A stretch of DNA of 64,000 bases from Seminavis robusta. Lineage: Eukaryota > Bacillariophyta > Bacillariophyceae > Naviculales > Naviculaceae. Positions 32,969-44,432 of the stretch are shown piece after piece. Made by a program: the position numbers and the translations under genes. Numbering within the stretch: position 1 is the stretch's first letter; each line of letters opens with the position of its first letter. The notes under the pieces were generated by a model, which saw nothing but the letters and a program-made list of their open reading frames with translations, did not search any database and was not told the DNA's origin. Where the stretch lies: contig CAICTM010000395.1 in the NCBI GenBank assembly GCA_903772945.1, positions 1-64,000 on the forward strand, given 5' to 3'.

Positions 32969-35900
32969 ATGATTGACGACGGTGCAGCTATCAGCAGTGA
33001 AGGCATAGCCCCCTTCTCATTGGACCAACTCCTAGGATCCAGGGCAGGAGATGAAGGGAATGATCACGATGACATGAGCGTCAAACTGGAGGAGATTCTC
33101 GAGAAGAGACGGGACGCTGCCTCATTGAAAAGCTTCAGTAACGAGAAGAAGGATGATAAAGACAGGCATGAGGAATATCTGATGGAGCAACAGGAACAAG
33201 CGGGTATATTGGCTCTGGTGCAAGATCACACCAGAAAAACGCGTCGTCGTGGTTCCATTCGAAGCCAGTCGATCGATCGTCAAAGCTTATGTGTCAGCGG
33301 TCGATGTGAGAGGACCAGAGGAACAAGCAAGGACGGCTTAGCTGCACGAAATCTACGTAGCCTTGACTCTTATGTTGAGAAAACCAAGAACAACCGTCGG
33401 GTCACTCGGGATGACATAAGCATCGGAACCAGCACGAGTGGGTCCAGCGGTGGGTTCTACGGCAGAAAGTTCAACCCCTACAGCCTCTACTGCTCCCAAA
33501 AACACAATGACCATGCGTCTCAGTCGACGTGCTACCGCAGTGTCCATCGCAGTCACTCTGACCACAGCCTGCGACAGTGGATTGAACAACCCCTACAGCA
33601 AGCCAAGGAGGCCGACTCAAACAGGAGTATTCGTGGTCGCCGAACCAGACGTTACAGCTTAAGGAACAAGTCCAGTCACCAATCCCTAGACGGAAGCAGC
33701 AGTATCCATCGCAGTCACTCTGACCACAGCCTGCAACAGTGGATTGAACAACCCCTACAACAAGCCAATGAGGCCGACTTACTAAGCAGGAGTAGGCGTG
33801 GTCGCAGCACCAGTCGTCACAGGGCAACGAACAAGTCCAGTCACCAATCCCTAGACGGAGCAGCAGTATCCATCGCAGTCACTCTGACCACAGCCTGCGA
33901 CAGTGGATTGAACAACCCCTACAGCAAGCCAAGGAGGCCGACTCAAATAGGAGTATTCGTGGTCGTCGAACCAGACGTTACAGCTTAAGGAATGAGCTCG
34001 TTGACAAAACCCTAGATGGCAGCAGCAGCATCCATAGCAGTCACTCTGACCACAGCGTAGACAGTGGATCCAACAGCCATCGCAGCAAGCCAAGGAGGCC
34101 GACTCAAACAGGAGTATTCGTGGTCGCCGAACCAGACGTTACAGCTTAAGGAATGAGCTCGTGACAAAACCCTAGATGGCAGCAACAGCATCCATCGCAG
34201 TCACTCTGACCACAGCATTGGACGGTGGATCCAACAACCGGCGCAGCAAGCCCAGGAGGCCGACCTCTTGAACAGAAGTATGTGTGGCCGCCGCACCAGT
34301 CATCACAGTGCAATGAACAAGTCCATTGACGAATCCCTAGATGGCACCAGCAGCATCCATAGCAGTCACTCTGACCACAGCATTAGACAGTGGATCCAAC
34401 AACCGTCACAGCAAGCCAAGGAGGCCGACTCAAACAGGAGTATTCGTGGTCGCCGAACCAGACGTTACAGCTTAAGGAATGAGCTCGTTGACAAAACCCT
34501 AGATGGCAGCAGCAGCATCCATCGCAGTCACTCTGACCACAGCATAGGACGGTGGATCCAACAACCGGCGCAGCAAGTCAAGGATGCCGACCTCTTGAAC
34601 AGAAGTATGCGTGGTCGCCGCTCCAGTCATCACAGTGCAATGAACAAGTCCATTGACGAATCCCTAGATGGCACCAGCAGCATCCATAGCAGTCACTCTG
34701 ACCACAGCATTAGACAGTGGATCCAACAACCGTCACAGCAAGCCAAGGAGGCCGACTCAAACAGGAGTATTCGTGGTCGCCGAACCAGACGTTACAGCTT
34801 AAGGAATGAGCTCGTTGACAAAACCCTAGATGGCAGCAGCAGCATCCATCACAGTCACTCTGACCACAGCATAGGACGGTGGATCCAACAACCCGCGCAG
34901 CAAGTCAAGGATGCCGACCTCTTGAACAGAAGTATGCGTGGTCGCCGCTCCAGTCATCACAGTGCAATGAACAAGTCCGTTGACGAATCCCTAGACGGAA
35001 GCACCAATGACCTCGACAGCTCCCGACGAAACGATGACAGAAGCAGGTCTGGTGGGCCTTTGGATCTCACGTCCAGGTCATCCATGCGAAGGAAGTCTGA
35101 TGGATGGCTAATTCAACAATCGAGTATCAAAAACGGCAACAAGTTGACGAGAAGCAGCACTGGAGAAGTGAGAGCTCAAAGTCGCAGTCCTGGCGAAAGC
35201 GGGTCTGGTGTAGAATTGGACCTTCTGCCCACCAGGCCACCAACGAATAACATCTCTGGTGGTATCAAACGATGTCAAAAGTTGAACAGAAGAAATTCTG
35301 GGCACAGTCGCATCATTCGACTCACTCAAAACTCGGGCTGCAGAAGCACTTCTGTCGGGGTATTGGAAATCAAGTCAGGTAGCAGCAGCTCCGGTCAAGG
35401 TCTTTATAAGGACCAGCATCACAGCCTGACAAGAAGCAATACTGGAGGGCACGAAACGCGGCGAAGACGAAGCAAATCTGGCAGAAAGGCAAAACGACAG
35501 TCCGAGGGGAATCTTCGTCTGATGGAAGATTTGGTTCCTCTTGCCCGGACAAGCTCTCGCACCAGAGTCAGCGAAATGCACCCTGCCAGGTCAGCACAGG
35601 ACGTCTCTGAGGCTGATGGCTCAGTTGAAAGGGAGAAGCGTAAGGAGGATAGCACGTCCTCCAAATCGAGCACCAGGCGTCGTTCTTCGGGCCAAGACCT
35701 CACCTCCCTGGGTTCCAATCCACAGACCTCACGGGGAGACCGACGATCATCAAGTCAAGCCGGTGACCAGGGCACCCTAACTCGAAGAAAGAACTCATTC
35801 AAGTCCTTCACAGAACTTGCTGACCAAAAGCGAAGCTCCAGTCAGCGAAGGAAGCGATCTAGCAGTAGCAGCCAGCGAAGTAAGTCTGATAACCGAGCTA

Positions 35901-36331
35901 CTGAGAGACTTGATGGCAAGAAGAAGAGCTCTTCCACGCCGAAAATGAATGCAACCTTTAACCGCGAGGATAACCATACCGGTACCCACCGTACCTCCGC
36001 TGCCAGTTTCGAGCAATGGCCTCAGCGAAGCAACAGGATCCTGTCTTCCGACCACCAAACATCCTTGCACGAGAGGTGCAATTCCCACTCGACGGCCACA
36101 ACCAATTCTACTGACGATTCGGACGAAGAAACATCCAAAACTGAGCGGCTTCTTTCGTTGCAAAAGCAGTTCGCATCTATCCCCGGAGCACTAGACGATC
36201 TAAAGCCCGGCGCCAAAGGTCAACGATTGCTAGAGTTGCGGAAAACGTGGAAGAAAGCCACAAGCCAACTTGTGGACCCAGCACCCACAACTAGTTTGTT
36301 CGACACCTGGAACACTGCTTTAGGTGTGTAA
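32969..36331 (+). CDS. Ser/Arg-rich disordered protein D with nine 54-aa repeats; frame interrupted in the repeats
   Basis: The ATG at 32969 (MIDDGAAISSEG) was chosen; an in-frame ATG also exists at 32888. Residues 37-52 have SVKLEEILEKRRDAAS, the shared short motif. About nine ~54-residue repeats (SSIHRSHSDHS ... QWIxQP ... QQAKEAD ... RGRRTRR) follow at 33530-35000. Three single-base losses compared with sister repeats, near 33860, 34055 and 34163, break the frame. Together they remove exactly 3 bases, so the frame after 34190 is again the starting one and runs open to 36331. Full length would be about 1121 aa. The C-terminus has KTERLLSLQKQF and KGQRLLELRKTWKKATSQLVD, as in protein C. The breaks may be assembly errors in near-identical repeats or real damage. 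Confidence 0.65.
33530..35000 (+). repeat. ~163-bp coding tandem repeats, nine copies, with a 327-bp higher-order unit
   Basis: The word ATCCATCGCAGTCACTCTGA (or ATCCATAGCAGTCAC) recurs about every 160-168 bp from 33545 to 34845. The last four units alternate two types, so 34345-34671 and 34672-34998 are almost identical, which points to recent duplication of a two-unit block. Confidence 0.8.
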
Positions 36332-36541
36332 GTTTGGGTAAATACAAGGTAAAGTTAGAATTTACTCTTGGAGACTTGAATAGAACATCCTGTGATGTTC
36401 CAGCGCTCATTCATGGATCTGGGTCTCGTGAAAGATTTGTACACTGTAGCTCTTGGAAGTAAAAAAGATGACAAGTCTTCGATACTTTCGTCCAGTTTGC
36501 TCGTTGGTTTCTGTCGCTGTCGGATGGGACAGGAAATCACC

Positions 36542-38467
36542 CTATAGAAACCGCCTATTCTCCTGTGAAGCTATTGTTCTGCAGAACCAGCTCCGTAAGG
36601 CTCCGAGTTCGTTGCATGGGGATCCTTGAATGGGTTCATCAGCATCATTTGTATACGGCGTGTAGACACCTTTGAGGAACCATCCCAGCAAGTTTGAGTA
36701 CCAATTGCACTCCTCCGTGTCATATTGCATCCATCGATCCTGAACATACTTGGGCCAAGCCTCACCTTCAAATGCATAGTAGAAAGTGGCCATGGCAAAG
36801 AGCTGTGTCTTTCTCCATTCCGGTAAGTTCGTCATCTTCTGATGATTGGACAGCCAGTTCCATGCTTTCCATTGGGGAGTGTCACTACCAATGTTGAGCA
36901 TAACCAGGGTCTCATTAGGAAGACCATCCAGCAACAAATCAAGACTCCCAGTGGGGGCAGAAGAAGGCACAGCCGAAGGCTCCATGGAGAGAAAGACTGT
37001 TGGGAGTGATGTTTTGAGAACAATTGAATCTTCGCGTTTTGTCTGTGTTCCGCTTACAGTGCCAACAATGGCCAGCACGGCAAGGACCATCAAGACAAGT
37101 ACAAAGACAAATGTCCGTCGCTGTTTCTTTTGTTCTTTTTCTCGTTGTTCTTGCTCCTCCAGATCCACCGGGTTGGCATGCGTGAGAGTTGCTTCCACGT
37201 CATCTGTGACGGGGTTGGCCACAACCAAACCGTGATCTGTAGTAGCGGTATCAATGCCTCCTTGTGGCGGGCTTGTGTTCGGAGTAGGGAGCAATGGGTC
37301 TGAGACTGGACCAGTTGCCACTCCTGCCTCAATAGATGAGCATGTCTCATCGTCACGTTTGTAGGCACGGATGTCAGACCCATGAGTTTGTAGCTGTACT
37401 GGTTTGGGCAATGACTCACTTCCTCCTGTGGTTGTCCCAGCAGCATCTCTTTCATAGGGAGTGGGCATTATCGCTGTGGCTGTAGAGGAGGATTTTGCGT
37501 GACTGTGGCTCTGCTATTGTTGGCAAGTCCTTTGGTTGCCCCTCTGTCATGCTTGGTGCATGAAAAGTCGCTCCTTTGTTGTGTACCTGGCCTCGTCCTA
37601 ACGCCGCTGGCAGATCTGTGCAATCCTTTTTCAGAGTTCTTGCTGGTGTTTCGTCTCAGCCCTTTGTGGTTGGTCGTTTCTGGGGGATCATTGTGGCCAG
37701 TGCATACATAATCATTGGAATCATTGGATACATGCTGAGCCCCCGGCCTTGTGCTATCACCACTAGCATTCAGATGCAGGCCTTTTGAGCGCAATTGGTT
37801 ATCCCCGCTGGCAGATCTGTGCAATCCTTTTTCAGAGTTCTTGCTGGTGTTTCTTCGCAGCCGATTGTGGTTGGTCGTCTCGGTAAGATCATTGTGGCCA
37901 GTGCTTTCATGATCATTGGTTACATGCTGAGCCCCCGGCCTTGTGCTACCTCTGCTAGCATTCTGACGCAGGCCTTTTGAGCGCAATTGGCTATCTTCAC
38001 TTTGGTTTCTTTGCAATCCCTTGGCAGCAGTGTGGGGCACCCCAACTCTTTGTGTACCAGAACTACTGTTCTGACGCAAGCCTTTTGTGGGCAAGTTTTT
38101 GCGCAAGCCGCTGGTGCTTGTGATGCCGTCACCATTCACATGCACCGGGTCTTACACTGACTTTGCCTGGCAAGACTTTGGGGCAGAGACTTTCCGCTTG
38201 ACGGAGCTCCTCCTTGTCAGCACGGCTATTCTCCAAGGCACTGCTTGGAACGCTGACGTGGCCTCTTGCTGATTCTTTGGCAGCTCTGTCCTTGGCTTCG
38301 AGTAGATTGCCTCCAGTCTGTTTGGCAGCCTTCTCGTTCCCAGCTTCTTCCACGGTAGATTCGTGCATTCCGTGATCAAGCGTAGACTGTGTATTAGTGG
38401 TAGACGATTCACTTTTGCTTGGAAGATGGTTGGCGCCTCCTTGCCCTTCTGATGCCAGCGTCGACAT
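36542..38467 (-). pseudogene. Broken, truncated LRR receptor-like gene (N-terminal half only)
   Basis: Three minus-strand frames in series make up one damaged gene: 38467-38129, 38145-37468 and 37468-36542. The first two encode disordered sequence with GL+xNxS repeats (KGLRQNASRGSTRPGAQH, KGLHRSASG). The third starts at an ATG overlapping the previous stop (TAATG) and has a membrane span at residues 119-140. It then has the pre-LRR block typical of diatom LRR proteins (WKAWNWLSNHQKM; WRKTQLFAMATFYYAFEG; DRWMQYDTEECNW; PCNELG). Reading in another frame just before the end gives LTELVLQNNSFTGE, the start of an LRR, then a stop. The LRR ectodomain and C-terminus are absent. The first two frames may alternatively be a separate gene. 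Confidence 0.6.
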
Positions 38468-39608
38468 CTCTTAATTGCGGCCATGCGACGAGGTACCTTT
38501 GCTTTCGACGGTCTCGAAATGCATCATTCTTGACACCGAGAATACAAGAAAGGCAACAACAGCATTTATGCTGAAGAGTCGAGTCTTTCTTATTGCGCCT
38601 CTGTTGTCGCAGAGACCACAATGGCTTCTTTGTTGGCTGTGTCATGGGTGTCGGATGATAAACGTGGACATAACTCTTGGCCTCTCGGGGACAAAATGAA
38701 GAAGTCTTTGTACCCTCTCTAAATTTCCCTACTCTAAAACCCCCCCTACAAGAAGTCTTTGTACTAGCTAGTAAAGGGTCACTTTAGTCGAGGGAACGAT
38801 GGCCGAGACATTGTTGGTGGCATGAAGTTTTGGCCCCGAGGGCATTGGACCCATCTTTTCTCGATTGAGCTGAGCATCAAGGCGTGCCCTCTGCTGCGGC
38901 ACAATGGTCTCCTCTGCCACGATTCTTCTCCTGCTAGATTAGGGTATGATAGATAACTTAGGAAATCATCCATCATCGTTTCCGGCAGAATGTTGACCTA
39001 CGGTATACTCAGTCCGTGATGAAGAACCATATCCGTACACGGCTGCAGTTCCCCAAATTGCACAGTACCGTACTGAGCAATGAAGGGGAAGTTACTCTTC
39101 GGAACATCACAGTATACCCGTTTTAAAAACACAATAATAATCGCCTGAAGCAACGTTACTGAGCCATCACGAACCTCCCAACGAACACTCTTTGCTCGTT
39201 TCTGCAGTGGCGACCCATGCAAGGAGCCACCCACGACTACCTAGCTGACAAAGACGCGTTGGGGGAGAATCCTTTTGTGTGTGTTGCTAGCTAGCTAGCT
39301 AGAGGATGTAGGAACATCCCGCGATTCAATCGCAATCGAGTCATCAAGAAAACCAAATCGCGACGATAAGGCAGGCAGAAGAAAAGGTTGGCCATTGCGA
39401 ACAGCGTTTGATTTACGTACAGCTCCGACGACAACACACCAAAGCCATTTCCTTGATTATGGATGGTTTGCCTGTACGGTAGTCAATATAAAAAAGGACG
39501 GAACCAATTTACTCTGCTTTCAACGCTCTAGCTAGTAGAAATACGAAAAAGAAGTTGAGCAATTTCTTGAGCAGATCCACGATCGCTCCCCCCAATGCAG
39601 AAGAAGAC
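38468..39608. other. Spacer without a recognised gene
   Basis: Frames are under 80 codons. A ~30-bp block at about 38720-38752 (TTCCCTACTCTAAAACCCCCCC) recurs in reverse orientation at about 57673-57704. CTAGCTAGCTAGCTAG occurs at 39286-39302. Confidence 0.4.
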
Positions 39609-40400
39609 TTACTGGTCCAAATGTTGTCGTCTTGGAGGAGGAGGAAGACAAAAGTGTTTTATTCGAAGACAAAAGCAGGTGATAATGGCAATCGTGACTT
39701 GCAACAGGCGGATTAGCAATGCGGGTAGTGAGAAATGTGTGTGTGAAAAGTGCTCCTCATCCACGCATCCCCAAATCCAACCAAACGTGTGCACTTGAGT
39801 GGTTGGTGCCCCCGTTCCTGGATGGATCAGATTCCAATGATGAGGTTTCTTCGTCGTGTCATTGCGACAGGTGGTTGTTTCTTCTTCTTCTTCTTCTTCT
39901 GGTTCTTCCTCTGACGACTGTTGATTCGTCGTCAGAGTGCTTCCCAAGGCATGCGTAAAGGCGACTATACCATCGAGACTGTAAATTTGGTCCTTCAAAT
40001 GAGGATACAGTAAACCGAGTCGTCGTGCCTCGAGCCCGGAACGATAACCAATGGTGCAGTACGTAACAACTATTTGTTCTTCCTTGTCATTGCATGAAGA
40101 TATAGTACCGGTATCTGCCGTGGCTTGCAATCTGTGAAACTCTTCAACAGAAATGGCTCCTTTAATCATGGAGACTTGTCGCTCCTCCTCCGTCCGTACA
40201 TCCACGAGAGTGACATTGCTCGTGCTAGTGTTTCTAGCGCACTGATCCAACAATAACTCTACGGAAGTCAAGTACGGAATGTCACGAAACTTGTTGCGAT
40301 AGAGACGACAGTATTTCTCGCATTGCAACTTGTTCTTCTCGGATTTATTTCCCCTCTTCTTCTGCTGTTGTGGCATCTGGGAGAGTGGTGTAGATTCCAT
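39609..40400 (-). CDS. Rhodanese-like domain protein with a C-terminal hydrophobic segment (263 aa or longer)
   Basis: The frame is open above the first ATG (40400), up to a TTTCAG acceptor-like site at about 40436, so an upstream exon is possible and this start may be internal. Residues 45-130 form a rhodanese-type domain: VTLVDVRTEEER, then MIKGAISVEEF, then VVTYCTIGYRSGLEARRL. The active-site loop runs CTIGYRSG with Cys at residue 115. An acidic run (about ten Glu from a CTT microsatellite at 39880-39903) precedes a conserved-looking HHWNLIHPGTGAPTTQVHTF block and a hydrophobic stretch (LLIRLLQVTIAIITCFCL). Members transfer sulfane sulfur or act as regulatory modules; the specific role here is unknown. 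The C-terminal segment may anchor it to a membrane. Confidence 0.6.
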   Translation of the reverse strand: MESTPLSQMPQQQKKRGNKSEKNKLQCEKYCRLYRNKFRDIPYLTSVELLLDQCARNTSTSNVTLVDVRTEEERQVSMIKGAISVEEFHRLQATADTGTISSCNDKEEQIVVTYCTIGYRSGLEARRLGLLYPHLKDQIYSLDGIVAFTHALGSTLTTNQQSSEEEPEEEEEEETTTCRNDTTKKPHHWNLIHPGTGAPTTQVHTFGWIWGCVDEEHFSHTHFSLPALLIRLLQVTIAIITCFCLRIKHFCLPPPPRRQHLDQ

Positions 40401-40449
40401 ACTTGTACTTGTGCTCTCATCCGTATACCCAAACTGAAACAACCAAAAT

Positions 40450-41429
40450 CAACAGATGAAGCTGGTCAACTATTGAGATAGGCAAATCAACCGATGAAGC
40501 CCGTCTCTTCCGGTTGCTGCAGGAGCAGCGAGGCTGTTGGTGGGAACAAAAGATGAAGCTGACGTCAGAAATAACCCTTAACCCCAAATATACATTTGCC
40601 TCGAGATCTGGAACCCTTGCTTCGAACGTTGGAGAGTGCTCAAAAAGGCCGAATCCCAGTCCATGAGGACGGAGGGCAAACCAACACAGGCTTCCAGGTT
40701 GCATTGGATGAAACAAGACATGAAGGAGGCATTGCGTGTTGGTGAAACATGACTATGTAATTTTAACTAATAAAAGCTAAAACTCGAAACTACAGATGAA
40801 CTTGACCAACTCTCTCGTGCCAATGTCTTCCACACGGCGGCTCCTTATTGATGGCAAACTTCCATCCTTTCCAGGAACATAGCTGAAATTTCCCCTCGTC
40901 CAGCGCATAGAGAACATCTTGTGTCTGTCTTGGGAGAAACCTGAAAATAAATCTCCAAACGACGCTGCCCACATGGCGAAAACCTGATGCAATCACTCGT
41001 TAGGACTGACAATGGGAGTAGCTACAACAGCACAGCCAGGAGTCACATACAACAACCGATCGGGTGAAAACTCCCCGGGAGGACTTTGGGTTGTTGTTTC
41101 CCCAGGCCACACCCTCAACATAAGACCGGCCCTGTCAAGGCTCACAATGGCTCGAAACAAAAAAGAGCCTTCTCTTGTGGCTTTCAGCACTACAGCAGGA
41201 TTCACGCATAGGTGACTTGCTTTCCTGCATTCGCACACCATCAGCACTCAATCGATTTGTTTTCAATGAAAAGGAGTAGGCAATGTTCCAATTGGCTTCA
41301 TTTTCCATGCTTCACTTTGATCAAAATTTCATCTGTCACTGTGTTCATTCAATCCAATCGAGCTCAACACAGAGGGGATTTGTGGACAAAACGAGCCAAA
41401 GCTAAAATAACATAAACCGGGGGCTTCCA
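40450..41429. other. Spacer or unresolved exons
   Basis: Several minus-strand frames of 65-100 codons occur, but none could be joined with confidence. The block around 40660-40760 (GGAGGGCAAACCAACACAGGCTTCCAGG-like, ending CATGACTATGTAATT) recurs, diverged, at about 43150-43240. Confidence 0.3.
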
Positions 41430-42738
41430 TCACTGTTCGATGTAAATTCTCATTTCTCCATTACTCTTTCTGGCACAAATCTCTCCCGGAATTGAAGGTT
41501 GTTGATGACCCCCCGATTCCGAAACAAGCCTTACAAGCTGAGACTTGGAAGGTGGCTTCATCAAATTGGCTTTTTCCTGGACGTAGATGGAATAACCAAC
41601 CAACATATATCGATCCTTGTATATTATATGATCCATAGGTTTTCCTCCCAACGTGCCAATTGAGTCAAAGGACAATCGACAGATCTTTTTGGTCTGCTCC
41701 TCTTGATGAAATCATCCAGAAGAATCTCTTTAGAGAAACGAGACTATAACTCTGTGGTCAGAAGAGCATGCATAGCATTTGCTGCATAGACTTCCGGCCT
41801 GGTGAAAAAGAGTTGAAATATAAGAACATGCCGCGTGTGCCCGATGACCCCCCAAACAGTTGAAATATTGGTCACACCAAACACAGCATGGAAACACTCT
41901 CGGGCACCACAGGAATACATATCGGCCGACAAAATGGCACGCAAGTCTCTAATAACTTCCTTCAAAACCAAACAAAGACGCGGATAGTCATTCCAGTGAA
42001 ACATCAATCAAATAGCGACAGGCACAGTTGGTGACCTTACTATTATTCGCATTGACGCCACGGCAGAAACAGTCACTTGGTACATCCCCTTTTTCAACAC
42101 ATGTTTTAATGTCACCTTCTTCCCATGGTGTATTCTTGCAAGACCCCAACATGTCATCTAACCTGCTGGGAACATCTAGCACCCTTCCCTTTTTGAAATT
42201 TTTGGGAACCGCAGAAACGGTCGAGGAGGGAAGCTTCCTCTTTGAACGGCTGGTTGTTGTTGTAATCACGGACGTCAACAAGGGCGACTTGGACTTGACC
42301 ACAACGAATGCTTTCGCCGTGGTCTCATCACTGGATTGCGCTACTGTAAAGGCTCTTTGCGAACAGGAAGCTTCACAGGAAGCTTCACAGGACACATCAC
42401 GCGTTGTTGTAAAATTTCGGAACCTGAATTTTCACAACAGTATGCAACACCAGGAGGGTGGTAGTTCTTGATCTCCAAATATAGGTCCTTCAAATCGGCA
42501 CTTGACTCCAAAGCTAGGATCTCCTCAGACACATCAACATCCGGTTGGCAGCTTTGCAACGACGACAAGTCCGTCTGTCGATCCTCACTACTAGTATGCC
42601 AATTGCAGTCTCCCACCGTCGAAACCTCTGGAGCCACGGCCACACCTCGGCGGTGATTGCACTCAAACTGGGACAACGAGCAATGCTTTTTCCTTTGATG
42701 CTCAAAGAATGGTTGCCGTCGTAGCCAGCCACAGACAT
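41430..42738 (-). CDS. Probable multi-exon gene with a BRCT-like stretch; structure unresolved
   Basis: A chain of minus-strand frames lies here (42738-42514, 42676-42341, 42395-41988, 42007-41744, 41675-41430). They overlap or abut in different frames, as expected for a short-intron gene or a damaged one. The last piece has RYMLVGYSIYVQE and PPSKSQLVRLVSESGG, which resembles the second half of a BRCT domain (FxGYxFYLxG ... PKxxLxxLVxxGGG). Upstream pieces hold Cys-rich stretches (DCFCRG, VTNCACRYLID, MYSCGARECF). BRCT proteins bind phosphopeptides in DNA repair and checkpoint complexes; whether this one does is unknown. Exon joins could not be fixed, so boundaries are approximate. Confidence 0.3.
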
Positions 42739-44432
42739 CAACTTCAAGAGAATATCTACCGGTAGCTAGTGGCTAAAGCCTCGCCTTTTCCGTGCCAAGG
42801 TCTCTCATCATCATCGATCATACGACTGTACGTACTGATACCGCCGCGCACTGCCTTGACTTGCTTGCCAACGGCACGAACGGACCAACGCTTGGCTAGG
42901 GCATTGAAACCAATGACAATGGCATACTATTAATAGTAGTTTTAGCGATAGTACTGTACATACATGTATGGATAGAAGAGATGCACGTCCTTTCGCCCAC
43001 GGGAGCCTTCTCTCGTGCTCTCCAGCATGTGAAGGGGCAATTGTATCCAAATCTTTTGAATGGTACCGGTACCGTACAGTACCGGCGCGGCAGGTGCCAA
43101 GCTCCAAGTCCAAGAAACAAGAAACTGATGATGAGTGCAATGAGTGATCAGGAATGAGGGCGGCAAATCAACGCAGGCTTCCAGAGGTGCAGAAGGAGGG
43201 ATTGATTGTCGGTGGAGCAAGACTATGTAATTAATTAAGCTACCAAGCCCCTTGCAACTTTGGGCTGGAGCGCCTATGCATATCATACATGTAGTTTTGA
43301 CCAGCAGTTGTTTAGTTGTTTACCTTTGAGGAAGAAAGGAGCCATGGTTATGGAAGACGGTAGAACGCACGTCTCTAGTATGATACCCACAGATATATAT
43401 TATCGCCAACACAGAGAAGCACCAAACTCAGTGGACACGTTCCAGCATCCAAGATCTGCAACCAGTACTACATGTACCAGTACCCAGATGCTGCATCCCA
43501 CCTCTCCCGCTTGCTTCCTGGAGTTGCAGGCAGTACGGTGCAGAATCTCTCTGCTTGGGTTCAGCATTCTAGTAAAGAGCGCCGCGCACAGCCTGACTTG
43601 CCCAAGAACGGACCAACGCTTAGCTGGGCTGGCATTATTGAAGCCACCAGTAAGAATGCCATGGTTGTAATAGCAAGGGTAGAAAAGCCCTTCAGCCTTC
43701 AGCAGCTCCTTCTCATTTTAAAAGCTCATTCGCAATTATTGTGCCATACCGTTGAGCTGGTAGCTTTCCAGTGATAATATCGTGAGCTCCATGCTGAACG
43801 TATCTCTCGAATGGTACGAATTCGCTGACTGGCTCATGCATTATGGTGGGTGGTAAGTATGTACTGGTTTTGATACAACCGGTAGCACAGCTGCGTCATT
43901 GGACATGCTAAGCCCCTCTTCTATGCAAGGTTCAATTATTCTTCAATAGCTCTTCAATGATCCGACGCGTTCTGTTCCCTCTCAGGTTCACGTATCAGAT
44001 TTAAAAGGATCACTTTCTCTTGTACCACCGTACATAGTAGTCTGCCCTTGAGTGTTTAAGGGTCCAAGGTAATCCGCGATCTTTTGTGGTCCTTTTTCCA
44101 AGAGGTTCTCATGAGAAAGCGACTCTGCAGGATGCCCGTATCTTTTTTCTTGCTCCATCCTGTATGCAAAGATGGAGGGGTCGCAGCACCCATCTCGAAT
44201 GCTTGATCCTTGGCATTGCAACCGGGTTGCCCATTGCCCATCACCGGCCCCATCATCATCCGTTTGAAAAAGTAAGTTGTAAGGTGAGAGTGTTGGTGGA
44301 GTAAAGGAGGCACTTGCACAGACGCCAAGTCATCGCATCATTACCATCACCGTCATCCTCTTGAATTACAGTATTGCTTCAGCCCAACTGAAGGCTCATA
44401 ATAAAGTGAGCTTGCCAAAAATAAAACAGAAC
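42739..44432. other. Spacer with diverged direct repeats; no gene recognised
   Basis: The segment at about 42840-42925 (CCGCGCACTGCC ... GGACCAACGCTTGGCTAGG) recurs at about 43580-43665. GGTACCGGTACCGTACAGTACCGG lies at 43062-43085. The longest plus-strand frame (43472-43774, 100 codons) has no family features. Confidence 0.35.

Noticed and set aside
33530-35000. Regular ~163-bp repeats resembling an array
   Set aside because: Not CRISPR or satellite DNA: units are in frame, encode 54-aa repeats and lie inside a long gene.
39880-39903. CTT microsatellite as a regulatory element
   Set aside because: It lies in frame in the rhodanese-like gene and simply encodes a Glu run.
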